NCBI GenBank assembly: GCA_003524085.1
Contig: DOEC01000033.1
Span: forward strand, 1-19,568
Reading direction: 5' to 3'
Length of the DNA stretch: 19,568 nucleotides
DNA from: Bacillota bacterium
Lineage (GTDB): Bacteria; Bacillota_I; Bacilli_A; RF39; UBA660
In this document: positions 13,113 through 19,568 of the stretch, in pieces
Numbering within the stretch: the stretch's first letter is position 1
How the letters are laid out: the number at the start of each line of letters is the position of its first letter
The notes under the pieces: model-generated
What the model was told of the DNA's origin: nothing
Databases searched by the model: none
What the model saw: only the letters and a program-made list of their open reading frames with translations
Translations under genes and position numbers: made by a program

Positions 13113-13712
13113 ATGATAATTTCTAATAATTTTATTAAAAGTAAGTTAGGTGAATATTCTAATAAAAATAATAAAATAAGTAGACTTATTAAGGATAATA
13201 AACTATATAAAGTTGTAAATGGGTTATATGAAACTGAAAAAAATACTCCGGGTTATTTACTTGCTGGTAGTATATATGGACCTTCTTATATTTCTTTTGA
13301 GTATGCACTTCAAGAATATGGTCTTATTCCTGAAAGGGTAACTGTTATTACATGTGCTACATGTGGAAAAAAGAAAAAGAAAATATATAAAACAGATTAT
13401 GGAACATTTACTTATAGAGATGTGCCAACACTTGCTTATCCAGAAGAAATACTTTTAAAAGTAGAAGGAGATTATTCGTATCAAATAGCAACACCTGAAA
13501 AAGCATTATGTGATAAGTTATATACTTTATTTCCACTTAAAAATTATAAGAATTTAGAGTTTATGCTTTTTAATGATTTAAGAATAGACGAAGAAGAATT
13601 TGAAAAATTAGATAGAGATGTAATTGATAAATTAAGTAAATTATATCATTCTACTAATATAGAACTTTTAGCTAAGTATATGAGGAGGGGAAAAAATGAA
13701 CAATGTGATTAG
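13113..13712 (+). CDS. abiEi: AbiEi-type antitoxin / transcriptional autorepressor
   Basis: A 199-residue protein of the AbiEi antitoxin family, which neutralises AbiEii and represses its own promoter. The N-terminal part (about 5-45) fits the family winged-helix region (ISRLIKDNKLYKVVNGLYE), followed by the YISFEYALQEYG segment (59-70), YGTFTYRDVP (96-105) and PEKALCDKLY (128-137), all typical positions for AbiEi. Between them lies C81-A-T-C84 followed by five lysines, an unusual CxxC and basic patch. I choose ATG 13113, 5 nt after AGAGGTG (13101-13107); the longer frame from 13065 would begin inside the promoter. Its 3' end overlaps the toxin gene by 17 nt, giving coupled translation. Family assignment is strengthened by the partner and the operator. 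Confidence 0.85.
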   Translation: MIISNNFIKSKLGEYSNKNNKISRLIKDNKLYKVVNGLYETEKNTPGYLLAGSIYGPSYISFEYALQEYGLIPERVTVITCATCGKKKKKIYKTDYGTFTYRDVPTLAYPEEILLKVEGDYSYQIATPEKALCDKLYTLFPLKNYKNLEFMLFNDLRIDEEEFEKLDRDVIDKLSKLYHSTNIELLAKYMRRGKNEQCD

Positions 13713-14568
13713 TCAAATGTTGTCTAAGTATGAAATAAAAAATACTCATGATGAAGTTAACGCTTTAAAGGAAGTAATTCAAGAGATAGTATTAAGTGGT
13801 TTAGCTAGAGGAAATTTTTTTGAGGATGCCGCTTTTTATGGTGGTACAGCTCTTAGAATATTTTATAATTTAGATAGATTTTCTGAAGATTTAGACTTTG
13901 CTTTATTAAATAAAAATATAAATTTTCATTTATCGGAGTACTTTAATTATATTGAAAAAGAATTAAATGCTTATGGTTTAAATTTAGAAATTAAAACGAA
14001 GGAAAAAAGTGCTCATTCTAATATAACATCTGCCTTTTTAAAGGGAGATACAATTAAACATATTCTTAAATTTTTTCCTAAAGAAGAAAATACTAAATAT
14101 AATAGTTTGTTAAAAGATATTAAAATTAAATTTGAAGTGGATATAAATCCACCTAAGGGTGCCACTTATGAAGATGAGTATAAATTACTTCCAAGAGCGC
14201 ATGTAATAAAACTATATGATAAAGAGTCTTTATTTGCTGGTAAAATACACGCGATATTATGTAGAGGTTGGAAAAGTAGAGTTAAAGGAAGAGATTTGTT
14301 TGATTATGTGTTTTTTATTGCGAATGATATTAAAGTTAATATGAATTTACTTAAGAATAAATTATTAGAGTCAGATTATATTAAAGAAAATGCTAAGTTT
14401 AATATTGATATTTTGAAAGAAATGTTAATAAACAAATTTAATGAAATTAATTATGATGAAGCGAAAGAAGATGTTATTTCATTTGTTAAAAACAGTGATA
14501 GTTTGGATATTTGGAGTAAAGAATTCTTTATTAGCATAACTAATAAATTGGAAGAAAAGCTAAATTAA
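13696..14568 (+). CDS. abiEii: AbiEii-type nucleotidyltransferase toxin
   Basis: A 290-residue protein of the AbiEii/AbiGii family, the toxin of AbiE systems that can abort phage infection. AbiEii proteins are nucleotidyltransferases (polymerase-beta fold); some relatives modify tRNA ends. The motif GGTALR (49-54) and SEDLDF (63-68, metal residues D65 and D67) are followed by the later conserved K183 in FAGKIHAI and KGRDLFDYVF (197-206). All four family motifs look intact, so the toxin should be active. The ATG follows a strong GAGGAGGGG site that lies within abiEi, and the genes overlap by 17 nt, the usual AbiE layout. A terminator follows at 14587. Not related in sequence to the nucleotidyltransferase at 121-603 beyond the shared fold. 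Confidence 0.9.
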   Translation: MNNVISQMLSKYEIKNTHDEVNALKEVIQEIVLSGLARGNFFEDAAFYGGTALRIFYNLDRFSEDLDFALLNKNINFHLSEYFNYIEKELNAYGLNLEIKTKEKSAHSNITSAFLKGDTIKHILKFFPKEENTKYNSLLKDIKIKFEVDINPPKGATYEDEYKLLPRAHVIKLYDKESLFAGKIHAILCRGWKSRVKGRDLFDYVFFIANDIKVNMNLLKNKLLESDYIKENAKFNIDILKEMLINKFNEINYDEAKEDVISFVKNSDSLDIWSKEFFISITNKLEEKLN

Positions 14569-14586
14569 AATAGAAAATTGAATGTT

Positions 14587-14616
14587 AAATGTAACAAAAT
14601 TGTTACATTTTTCTTT
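14587..14616 (+). terminator. Terminator of abiE (perfect AT-rich palindrome)
   Basis: AAATGTAACAA (14587-14597) pairs perfectly with TTGTTACATTT (14600-14610), followed by a T-rich run with one C. The T-run flows into the typA -35 box, so it could also act as a protein-binding palindrome near typA. Confidence 0.65.
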
Positions 14617-14643
14617 ACAAGAATACCTATTTAGTGATATAAT
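14614..14643 (+). promoter_or_regulatory. Promoter of typA-queH
   Basis: TTTACA (14614-14619), 18-nt spacer, TATAAT (14638-14643), extended by TGA (14635-14637). It lies 29 nt before the ATG at 14673. Confidence 0.7.
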
Positions 14644-14672
14644 ACACTAGGTTTTTAAGGAGTGAAAGAAGT

Positions 14673-16487
14673 ATGAAATTAAGAAATGTTGCAATAATAG
14701 CACACGTTGATCATGGTAAAACTACATTAGTAGATGAATTATTAAATCAAAGTGGTACTTTTAGAGAAAATGAAACACATGATAAAAGAGTAATGGACTC
14801 AAATGATATAGAAAAAGAAAGAGGAATAACAATTTTAGCTAAAACAACTGGTGTACATTATAAAGATTATAAAATTAATATAGTTGATACTCCGGGGCAT
14901 GCTGACTTTGGTGGAGAAGTTGAAAGAATAATGCATATGGTTGATGGTGTAATTTTACTAGTTGATGCTAGAGAAGGTACTATGCCTCAAACAAGATTTG
15001 TTCTAAAAAAAGCATTAGAAGCTAATTTAAAGCCAATAGTAGTTATTAATAAAGTTGATAGAGAAAATGTAAGAATTAGTGAAGTAATTGATGAAGTACT
15101 TGAGTTATTTATTGACTTAGGTGCAAGTGACGAACAAATAGATTTCCCTATAATTTATGCAAGTGCACTAAATGGCACTAGTAGTTATCTAGAAGACTTA
15201 TCAACACAAAAACACACAATGGACCCAATATTTGAAACAATTATTAACACTATACCTGAACCAAAGGGAGACGCGAGCGCTCCATTACAATTTCAACCAG
15301 CACTTTTAGACTATAACGATTATGTTGGAAGAATTGGTGTAGGTACTATTGCTAATGGCACAGTTAAAACTGGACAAATGGTTTCATGTGTAAGATTAGA
15401 TGGTAGCATTAAACAATTTAGAATACAAAAATTATTTGGTTTTACTGGAATAAAAAGAGAAGAAATAGAAAGTGCTTCAGCTGGAGAAATAGTTGGTATA
15501 TCTGGACTTCCTGACATATCTGTAGGAGAAACAGTTTGTGAAATAGGAAAGGAAGAAGCTCTTCCTGTTCTTAGAATAGAAGAACCTACTTTAAAAATGA
15601 CATTTGGAGTTAATACTAGTCCTTTCTCTGGTAAAGAAGGTAAACTATTAACTGCTAGAAAAATTGAAGAAAGATTAATGAAAGAACTAGAAAAAGATGT
15701 ATCTCTAAGAGTGGAACAAAAAGATGCTGAAAACTGGATAGTAAGTGGACGTGGAGAGTTACACTTATCAATATTAATTGAAAATATGAGAAGAGAAGGT
15801 TTTGAACTTCAAGTATCAAAGCCAGAAGTAATTGTAAAAGAAATAGATGGAGTTCAATGTGAGCCATACGAAGAAGTTTTAATAGAAGCACCTACTGATA
15901 CAGTTGGTTCAGTAATAGAAAGTTTGGCAAGTCGTGATGGTCAAATGATTAACATGAAATCTTTTGAAACTAATACTAAGCTTGAATACTTAGTGCCATC
16001 TAGAGGTTTAATTGGTTTTGTTAACGAATTCTTAATTTTAACTAAAGGTTACGGAATAATAAATCATACATTTAAAGAATATGGACCGGTTAATCCTAAC
16101 CCAGTTGGAGAAAGAAAACTTGGTGTACTTGTATCTATGGAAAACGGGAAAGCTACTGCATATGGTTTAGGTGCTTTAGAAGACCGTGGTATTATGTTTA
16201 TTGAACCAGGTACAGAAGTATATGAAGGTATGATAGTTGGAGAAAACAATAGAGATAACGATTTAGCAGTAAATGTAACAAAGGCTAAAAACTTAACTAA
16301 TACAAGAAGTGCTAGTAAAGACCATACTGTTGTACTTAAAAGACCTAGACAATTAACTCTAGAAATAGCATTAGACTACATTAATACTGATGAACTTGTA
16401 GAAGTTACTCCAAAAAGTTTTAGATTAAGAAAGAAAATATTAAATACTGAACTTAGAAAAAAAGAAGATGCTAAAAAACAAAAGTAG
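14673..16487 (+). CDS. typA: Ribosome-associated GTPase TypA/BipA
   Basis: A 604-residue translational GTPase related to EF-G and LepA. It binds the ribosome and helps 50S assembly and growth under stress or cold. All GTPase motifs are present: AHVDHGKTTL (G1, 10-19), DSNDIEKERGITI (G2), VDTPGHADFGGEV (G3), NKVDR (G4) and SALNG (G5). The rest covers EF-Tu-like domain 2, two EF-G-like domains (with SGRGELHLSIL) and the TypA-specific C-terminal domain (with YGLGALEDRG and MIVGEN). Length is normal (about 605-615), and the end is Lys-rich. Ribosome site AAGGAGTG (14657-14664). queH starts 6 nt after its stop. Assignment is secure. Confidence 0.97.
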   Translation: MKLRNVAIIAHVDHGKTTLVDELLNQSGTFRENETHDKRVMDSNDIEKERGITILAKTTGVHYKDYKINIVDTPGHADFGGEVERIMHMVDGVILLVDAREGTMPQTRFVLKKALEANLKPIVVINKVDRENVRISEVIDEVLELFIDLGASDEQIDFPIIYASALNGTSSYLEDLSTQKHTMDPIFETIINTIPEPKGDASAPLQFQPALLDYNDYVGRIGVGTIANGTVKTGQMVSCVRLDGSIKQFRIQKLFGFTGIKREEIESASAGEIVGISGLPDISVGETVCEIGKEEALPVLRIEEPTLKMTFGVNTSPFSGKEGKLLTARKIEERLMKELEKDVSLRVEQKDAENWIVSGRGELHLSILIENMRREGFELQVSKPEVIVKEIDGVQCEPYEEVLIEAPTDTVGSVIESLASRDGQMINMKSFETNTKLEYLVPSRGLIGFVNEFLILTKGYGIINHTFKEYGPVNPNPVGERKLGVLVSMENGKATAYGLGALEDRGIMFIEPGTEVYEGMIVGENNRDNDLAVNVTKAKNLTNTRSASKDHTVVLKRPRQLTLEIALDYINTDELVEVTPKSFRLRKKILNTELRKKEDAKKQK

Positions 16488-16493
16488 GTAATT

Positions 16494-17096
16494 ATGAAAA
16501 CTAATTATGATAAAGTATTAGAAGACACAATTAACGAGTTAAAAGGGCGTAAGCCTTCTATACTTTTACACTCTTGCTGTGCACCGTGTTCTACTGCTGT
16601 AATAACAAGACTAAAAGATTATTTTGATGTAACAATATTTTACTATAACCCAAATATTGAACCATTAGAAGAATACTTAAAAAGAAAAGAAGAACAAAAA
16701 AGAATAGTTAGTGAGTTTGGTATTAAGTTTTTAGACTGTGACTATGAAAATGAAAAGTTTAAAAGTATGTCAAAAGGACTAGAAGACTTACCTGAGGGTG
16801 GTTATAGATGCCATAAATGTTATGAACTAAGATTAACTAAAACAGCACTTACTGCAAAAGAAAACAACTTTCTATATTTCGGTACTACTTTAACAGTAAG
16901 TCCATATAAAAATAGTCAAGTGTTAAATGCTATTGGAAAGGATATAGAAGAATTAATAAAAGTAAAATTCTTATATTCAGACTTTAAGAAAAAAGAAGGA
17001 TATAAATTATCAATAGAGTTATCTAAAAAATATAACTTATATAGACAAAACTATTGTGGATGTATATATAGTAAAAAACAAAGTGAGCAAAACTAG
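16494..17096 (+). CDS. queH: Epoxyqueuosine reductase QueH
   Basis: A 200-residue iron-sulfur enzyme (former DUF208) that reduces epoxyqueuosine to queuosine in the wobble position of GUN-decoding tRNAs. Cysteines expected to bind the cluster and iron are present: HSCCAPC (C28, C29, C32), RCHKC (C106, C109) and YCGC (C188, C190). The YYNPNIEP segment (50-57) and TTLTVSPYKN (131-140) also match the family. It is cobalamin-independent, unlike QueG. The gene follows typA by 6 nt without a strong site of its own, so it is probably translated by coupling on the same message. Its end carries the left arm of a terminator. No other queuosine genes are in the window, so the cell may salvage a precursor elsewhere. 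Confidence 0.93.
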   Translation: MKTNYDKVLEDTINELKGRKPSILLHSCCAPCSTAVITRLKDYFDVTIFYYNPNIEPLEEYLKRKEEQKRIVSEFGIKFLDCDYENEKFKSMSKGLEDLPEGGYRCHKCYELRLTKTALTAKENNFLYFGTTLTVSPYKNSQVLNAIGKDIEELIKVKFLYSDFKKKEGYKLSIELSKKYNLYRQNYCGCIYSKKQSEQN

Positions 17097-17111
17097 GCTT
17101 ACTTTGTTTTT
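17079..17111 (+). terminator. Terminator of typA-queH
   Basis: CAAAGTGAGC (17079-17088, inside the last queH codons) pairs with GCTTACTTTG (17097-17106) with one G-T pair; five T residues follow (17107-17111). Confidence 0.7.
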
Positions 17112-17242
17112 GTATATTATAAATATGTATCTTTCATCTTGCAAATACGTATTACTTGCAGAATAAATTTACTTTTGTGTTTTACAAGTACTTATTTATT
17201 GTTAATATTTGTCATATTTTGTCAAATTTAGTAAAAACTACC
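17112..17242. other. Upstream region of sipW with small palindromes and a direct repeat
   Basis: This non-coding stretch holds a 10-bp palindrome AATACGTATT (17144-17153) flanked by TGCAA (17140-17144) and TTGCA (17156-17160), a palindrome AAGTACTT, and a TTTGTCA direct repeat (17208-17214 and 17218-17224) at 10-bp spacing. The last could be a regulator site upstream of the sipW promoter. I see no open reading frame or RNA gene here. Confidence 0.35.
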
Positions 17243-17271
17243 TTGTATAAATAAAGAAAATCTTATATAAT
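17243..17271 (+). promoter_or_regulatory. Promoter of sipW
   Basis: TTGTAT (17243-17248), 17-nt spacer, TATAAT (17266-17271). The -35 is weak. A start site near 17278 leaves only about 15 nt of leader before the ATG at 17293. Confidence 0.5.
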
Positions 17272-17292
17272 AAATTATAGTAGGTGGATGAT

Positions 17293-17964
17293 ATGAAAGA
17301 GAAAAAACAAAGGGGAGTAATTTATTTAATAGCTAAGACTATTTCTTGGTGTGTTATGGCTATTTTGTGTTTAATTGGTGCATTTTTATTGTCATATATT
17401 GCGATTAATAAAATAGCGCAAGCTAAGGGACAAAGGCAACCACTTGGTTTATATACTATTATAAGTCCTAGTATGACACCTGATATAGCAGTTTATGATG
17501 TTGTGTTTGTGGCTAAAATAGACCCAGAAGATATTCAAATAAATGATGTTATATCATATTACAGTACTAATTCATTCTTTGGTTCAACTCCAATAACACA
17601 CAGAGTTGTTGAAAAGCACGTTACTAATAATGGTATAGTATTTAGAACTAAGGGAGATGCTAACCCTGTTATGGATAATGAGATGATAGACCAAAGTCAA
17701 GTTATAGGTAAAGTTAGATTTGTAATACCACAACTAGGAAGAGTACAATTCTTCTTAGCTAGTAAGTTTGGTTGGTTTACTGTAATACTTATTCCTGCGG
17801 TGGGTGTAATAATCTATGATATTATGAAATTATTAAAACTAATTAAAGTAAGAAATAGAATGCAAGAATTAGAAGAAGAACAAGAAGATGATTTACCAAC
17901 TAGAAGAAGAAAAGAAGAAATGAAAGAAAAGCCTAAACCTAAAAAGGTAGACCTAAGAAAATAA
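17293..17964 (+). CDS. sipW: Signal peptidase I, SipW (ER/archaeal) type
   Basis: A 223-residue membrane protease with the Ser-His arrangement of the ER-type S26B signal peptidases rather than the Ser-Lys of ordinary bacterial type I enzymes. Visible: membrane helix 1 (about 15-38), SPSM with nucleophile Ser60, ITHRVV with His103 in place of the lysine, GDANPVMDN with D122/D128, membrane helix 2 (about 161-179) and a long charged cytosolic tail (185-223). In Bacillus, SipW processes the TasA and TapA matrix proteins. The TasA-like gene at 18593 is a likely substrate. I choose ATG 17293; the GTG at 17284 is inside the AGGTGG site (17282-17287). The tail is longer than in many relatives and rich in Glu, then Lys/Arg. 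A terminator separates it from the next gene. Confidence 0.9.
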   Translation: MKEKKQRGVIYLIAKTISWCVMAILCLIGAFLLSYIAINKIAQAKGQRQPLGLYTIISPSMTPDIAVYDVVFVAKIDPEDIQINDVISYYSTNSFFGSTPITHRVVEKHVTNNGIVFRTKGDANPVMDNEMIDQSQVIGKVRFVIPQLGRVQFFLASKFGWFTVILIPAVGVIIYDIMKLLKLIKVRNRMQELEEEQEDDLPTRRRKEEMKEKPKPKKVDLRK

Positions 17965-17967
17965 ATT

Positions 17968-17989
17968 AACGCACGATATGCGTTTTTTT
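17968..17989 (+). terminator. Terminator of sipW
   Basis: AACGCA (17968-17973) pairs with TGCGTT (17979-17984) across a 5-nt loop; the T-run extends to 17989. The next promoter's -35 starts 2 nt later. Confidence 0.75.
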
Positions 17990-17990
17990 C

Positions 17991-18019
17991 TTGACTTTTT
18001 GTAACAAATAATATACAAT
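17991..18019 (+). promoter_or_regulatory. Promoter of the 151-residue membrane protein gene
   Basis: TTGACT (17991-17996), 17-nt spacer, TACAAT (18014-18019), 24 nt before the ATG, with an AAGGGGG ribosome site (18031-18037). Confidence 0.65.
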
Positions 18020-18042
18020 ATAGAGCCAATAAGGGGGACAAT

Positions 18043-18498
18043 ATGGTTGACTATATTGATAAAAAAATAATTTCTTTAGTTGTAGAAATAATATTTATGT
18101 CATTTATTCTTGTTCTAACATATATAATATGGGGTAAAATTGATTTATCTAAATATTCTACTATAGCAAGTAGATATGCTAATAATGGAGAAGGACTAGA
18201 AGTTATATTAAAAGAAAATGAAAGTGATGTTACTTTAAAAGTTAGTAATAGTGATGTTAAAGAAAAAGAATATGTTTTATATCTAGGGGTAAAAGATAGT
18301 TATAACTTAAATAAAAAAGACTTAAAAATAAAATATTTAGATAGATTAACTTATTTAGAAAATTTAGACAATTATAAAACTAATAATATTACTTATTATA
18401 TATTAGATAATAATATTATCAATAAAGAAGAAACTAAAGAATATAGTATAACATTATATAATAATGTAGAAATATCTTTTAATATTCAAGAAATGTAG
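18043..18498 (+). CDS. Small one-pass membrane protein, unknown function
   Basis: I do not recognise this 151-residue protein. One N-terminal membrane helix (about 9-30, ending YIIWGK) is followed by about 120 residues that look extracellular and beta-rich, with many Lys, Asn, Asp and Tyr and no cysteines. The alternating pattern GLEVILKENESDVTLKVSNS (49-68) resembles a beta sandwich such as those of TasA-like or other SipW-linked proteins, but no signature is present. Its position between sipW and the TasA-like gene, with its own promoter and terminator, suggests a part in the same surface system: a minor surface component, an anchor or a SipW substrate. The ATG follows a strong AAGGGGG site. 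Confidence 0.8.
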   Translation: MVDYIDKKIISLVVEIIFMSFILVLTYIIWGKIDLSKYSTIASRYANNGEGLEVILKENESDVTLKVSNSDVKEKEYVLYLGVKDSYNLNKKDLKIKYLDRLTYLENLDNYKTNNITYYILDNNIINKEETKEYSITLYNNVEISFNIQEM

Positions 18499-18517
18499 TA
18501 AAAAACATTTCTTTTTT
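18488..18517 (+). terminator. Terminator of the 151-residue protein gene
   Basis: AAGAAATG (18488-18495) pairs with CATTTCTT (18506-18513); the T-run continues to 18517. The left arm overlaps the last codons before the stop. Confidence 0.7.
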
Positions 18518-18529
18518 GTATATACCTAC

Positions 18530-18558
18530 TTGATTAAATAAAAAAAATATTTTATAAT
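18530..18558 (+). promoter_or_regulatory. Promoter of the TasA-like gene
   Basis: TTGATT (18530-18535), 17-nt spacer, TATAAT (18553-18558), 34 nt before the ATG at 18593. Confidence 0.6.
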
Positions 18559-18592
18559 AATTATATTAGAAGATAATAAGTTGGTGATATAA

Positions 18593-19568
18593 ATGGGACT
18601 AAAAGGTATGATTAATAGAGAAATTAAAATAACTATTGGTGTTGTAGCTATAGTTAGTTTGATTTTTATTGCAATGAGTTATGCAATTTTTAAAGTGGAT
18701 ACTACAGGAAGTACTGATACAATTAAGTTTGGAGATATTTCTTTAGCTTTTTGTAAAGATAGTACGTGTGATAGTACTATAAGTGATATAGGTAATGTAA
18801 TAGGAACTGAAAAAGATGCTAATGGGAATACTGTTTATAGTAAGATATATCCAGTAAGTGACCCATCTACAGCAAGTGATTGGAATAATTTAAAGCCTTA
18901 CATATTTACATTAACTAATGATGGAGATATTCCATTATATGTAAGTTTATATTTAGAAAAAGACCCAACTGCAGGTACTATAGTATCTGATGGGGTAGAG
19001 TATAGTGAGTTTGTAAGTGATGATGAAGTTAAAATAGCTATTGGAGAAGGAACTAGTATTCCTACTATAAGTTTATATAGTGCTAAAGTTGATGCTGATG
19101 GTAACCATAAAATAGCTTCAAATATATTAATAAACGTTGGAGAAAAGAAGACATTTAAATTATATGCTTGGCTTAAGAGTGACGCGACTAACGCTAGTCA
19201 AGGAAAATACTTTGTAACACAAATAAGTGCTAGAGGGGAATACTTTCCTAGTGGAAGTAGTAGTGATGTTGATAGTAATTTAAAAACTATTGAGTTAGAT
19301 TTAAAAGACGCTACTGCTGACAAGAATGTAAAACAAGTTTTAAAGGGAGAAGATGTAGAATTTATAGTAACACCAACTAATACATCTAAAACTTTAAGTG
19401 ATTTAACAATTAGTTGTACTAATGATGTAACACCAACTGTATCAGGAAGTACACTTAAATTTAGTAATGTTCAAAAAGGAACTATATGTAGTGTTTATGA
19501 TGCTAGTAAGGGTGAGTCATTAGCAACATTATATGATAAACTGCTTGCTGATAAAACAACACGTCCAG
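18593..19568 (+). CDS. TasA-like SipW-dependent surface protein (3' end beyond window)
   Basis: An open frame of 325 codons running past the right edge. The N-terminus has a basic start and a membrane/signal helix (about 12-31), then SYAIFKVD and IKFGDISLAF (44-53), which matches the TasA/camelysin pattern (W/Y-A-x-F-x-D, then F-x-x-G-x-L-x-L) recognised by SipW. A beta-rich region follows, with a TLTNDGDIPLYV strand pair (about 108-119) typical of TasA-like sandwiches, then a Ser/Asp linker near 221-228 and a second domain. Cysteines are paired: C54/C59 early and two more about 20 residues apart near the end. The ATG follows GGTGAT (18583-18588). I infer a surface fibre or coat protein. The C-terminal role is unknown because the gene is cut. 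Confidence 0.75.
   Translation, partial: MGLKGMINREIKITIGVVAIVSLIFIAMSYAIFKVDTTGSTDTIKFGDISLAFCKDSTCDSTISDIGNVIGTEKDANGNTVYSKIYPVSDPSTASDWNNLKPYIFTLTNDGDIPLYVSLYLEKDPTAGTIVSDGVEYSEFVSDDEVKIAIGEGTSIPTISLYSAKVDADGNHKIASNILINVGEKKTFKLYAWLKSDATNASQGKYFVTQISARGEYFPSGSSSDVDSNLKTIELDLKDATADKNVKQVLKGEDVEFIVTPTNTSKTLSDLTISCTNDVTPTVSGSTLKFSNVQKGTICSVYDASKGESLATLYDKLLADKTTRP

Noticed and set aside
14587..14610. Operator of typA in place of a terminator
   Set aside because: The position after abiEii and the following T-rich run favour termination, though dual use is not excluded.
1..19568. Mycoplasma-type code (TGA as Trp)
   Set aside because: TGA ends the cohesin and tagO genes in the right place, and tryptophans in conserved motifs use TGG.

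Overview
The window comes from an AT-rich, Gram-positive-type (Bacillota) chromosome, most likely an uncultured Bacilli lineage such as the RF39/Erysipelotrichales-like gut bacteria; that placement is an inference. Reasons: strong AGGAGG-type ribosome sites, sigma-A promoters often with an extended TGnTATAAT -10, serine largely encoded by AGT, a TagO/LCP-type wall-polymer pathway and a SipW signal peptidase. The genetic code is standard: TGA is used as a stop (for example at 6052 and 10516) and tryptophan is TGG. No stretch over 300 bases lacks a gene; the longest gap is 17097-17292.

Layout. 1-603 (minus strand): the start of an unidentified gene and a small stand-alone nucleotidyltransferase of the CCA/poly(A)-polymerase head type. 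723-2298: an alpha/beta hydrolase and a ZIP-family metal transporter. 2411-7922: an envelope block with a secreted glucosaminidase-type wall hydrolase ending in a dockerin, a membrane-anchored protein carrying a cohesin-like domain, and an LCP ligase with a C-terminal PASTA-like domain. 7936-9417: an AAA/DUF4143 ATPase behind four 33-bp promoter-like tandem repeats. 9478-13057: TagO, GpsA and a phosphoglycerol-transferase-type sulfatase-fold enzyme. 13113-14568: an AbiE (AbiEi/AbiEii) toxin-antitoxin pair with an elaborate operator. 14673-17096: TypA/BipA and QueH. 17293-19568: a SipW-type signal peptidase, a small one-pass membrane protein and a TasA-like surface protein cut by the window end.

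How it fits together. Most of the window concerns the cell surface. TagO starts polymer synthesis on undecaprenyl phosphate, GpsA supplies sn-glycerol 3-phosphate, the OpgB/LtaS-like enzyme transfers phosphoglycerol, and the LCP protein would link polymer to peptidoglycan. The dockerin-bearing hydrolase and the cohesin protein are adjacent (14 bp apart) and share a cadherin-like sandwich domain, suggesting a one-enzyme, one-anchor cohesin-dockerin device used on the cell's own wall rather than on cellulose. SipW probably processes the TasA-like protein encoded two genes later. The ATPase and the AbiE pair look like self-regulated cassettes dropped between envelope and housekeeping genes.

Start corrections: for several genes the longest reading frame begins at a GTG inside the ribosome-binding site exactly 9 nt before an in-frame ATG; the ATG is used here.
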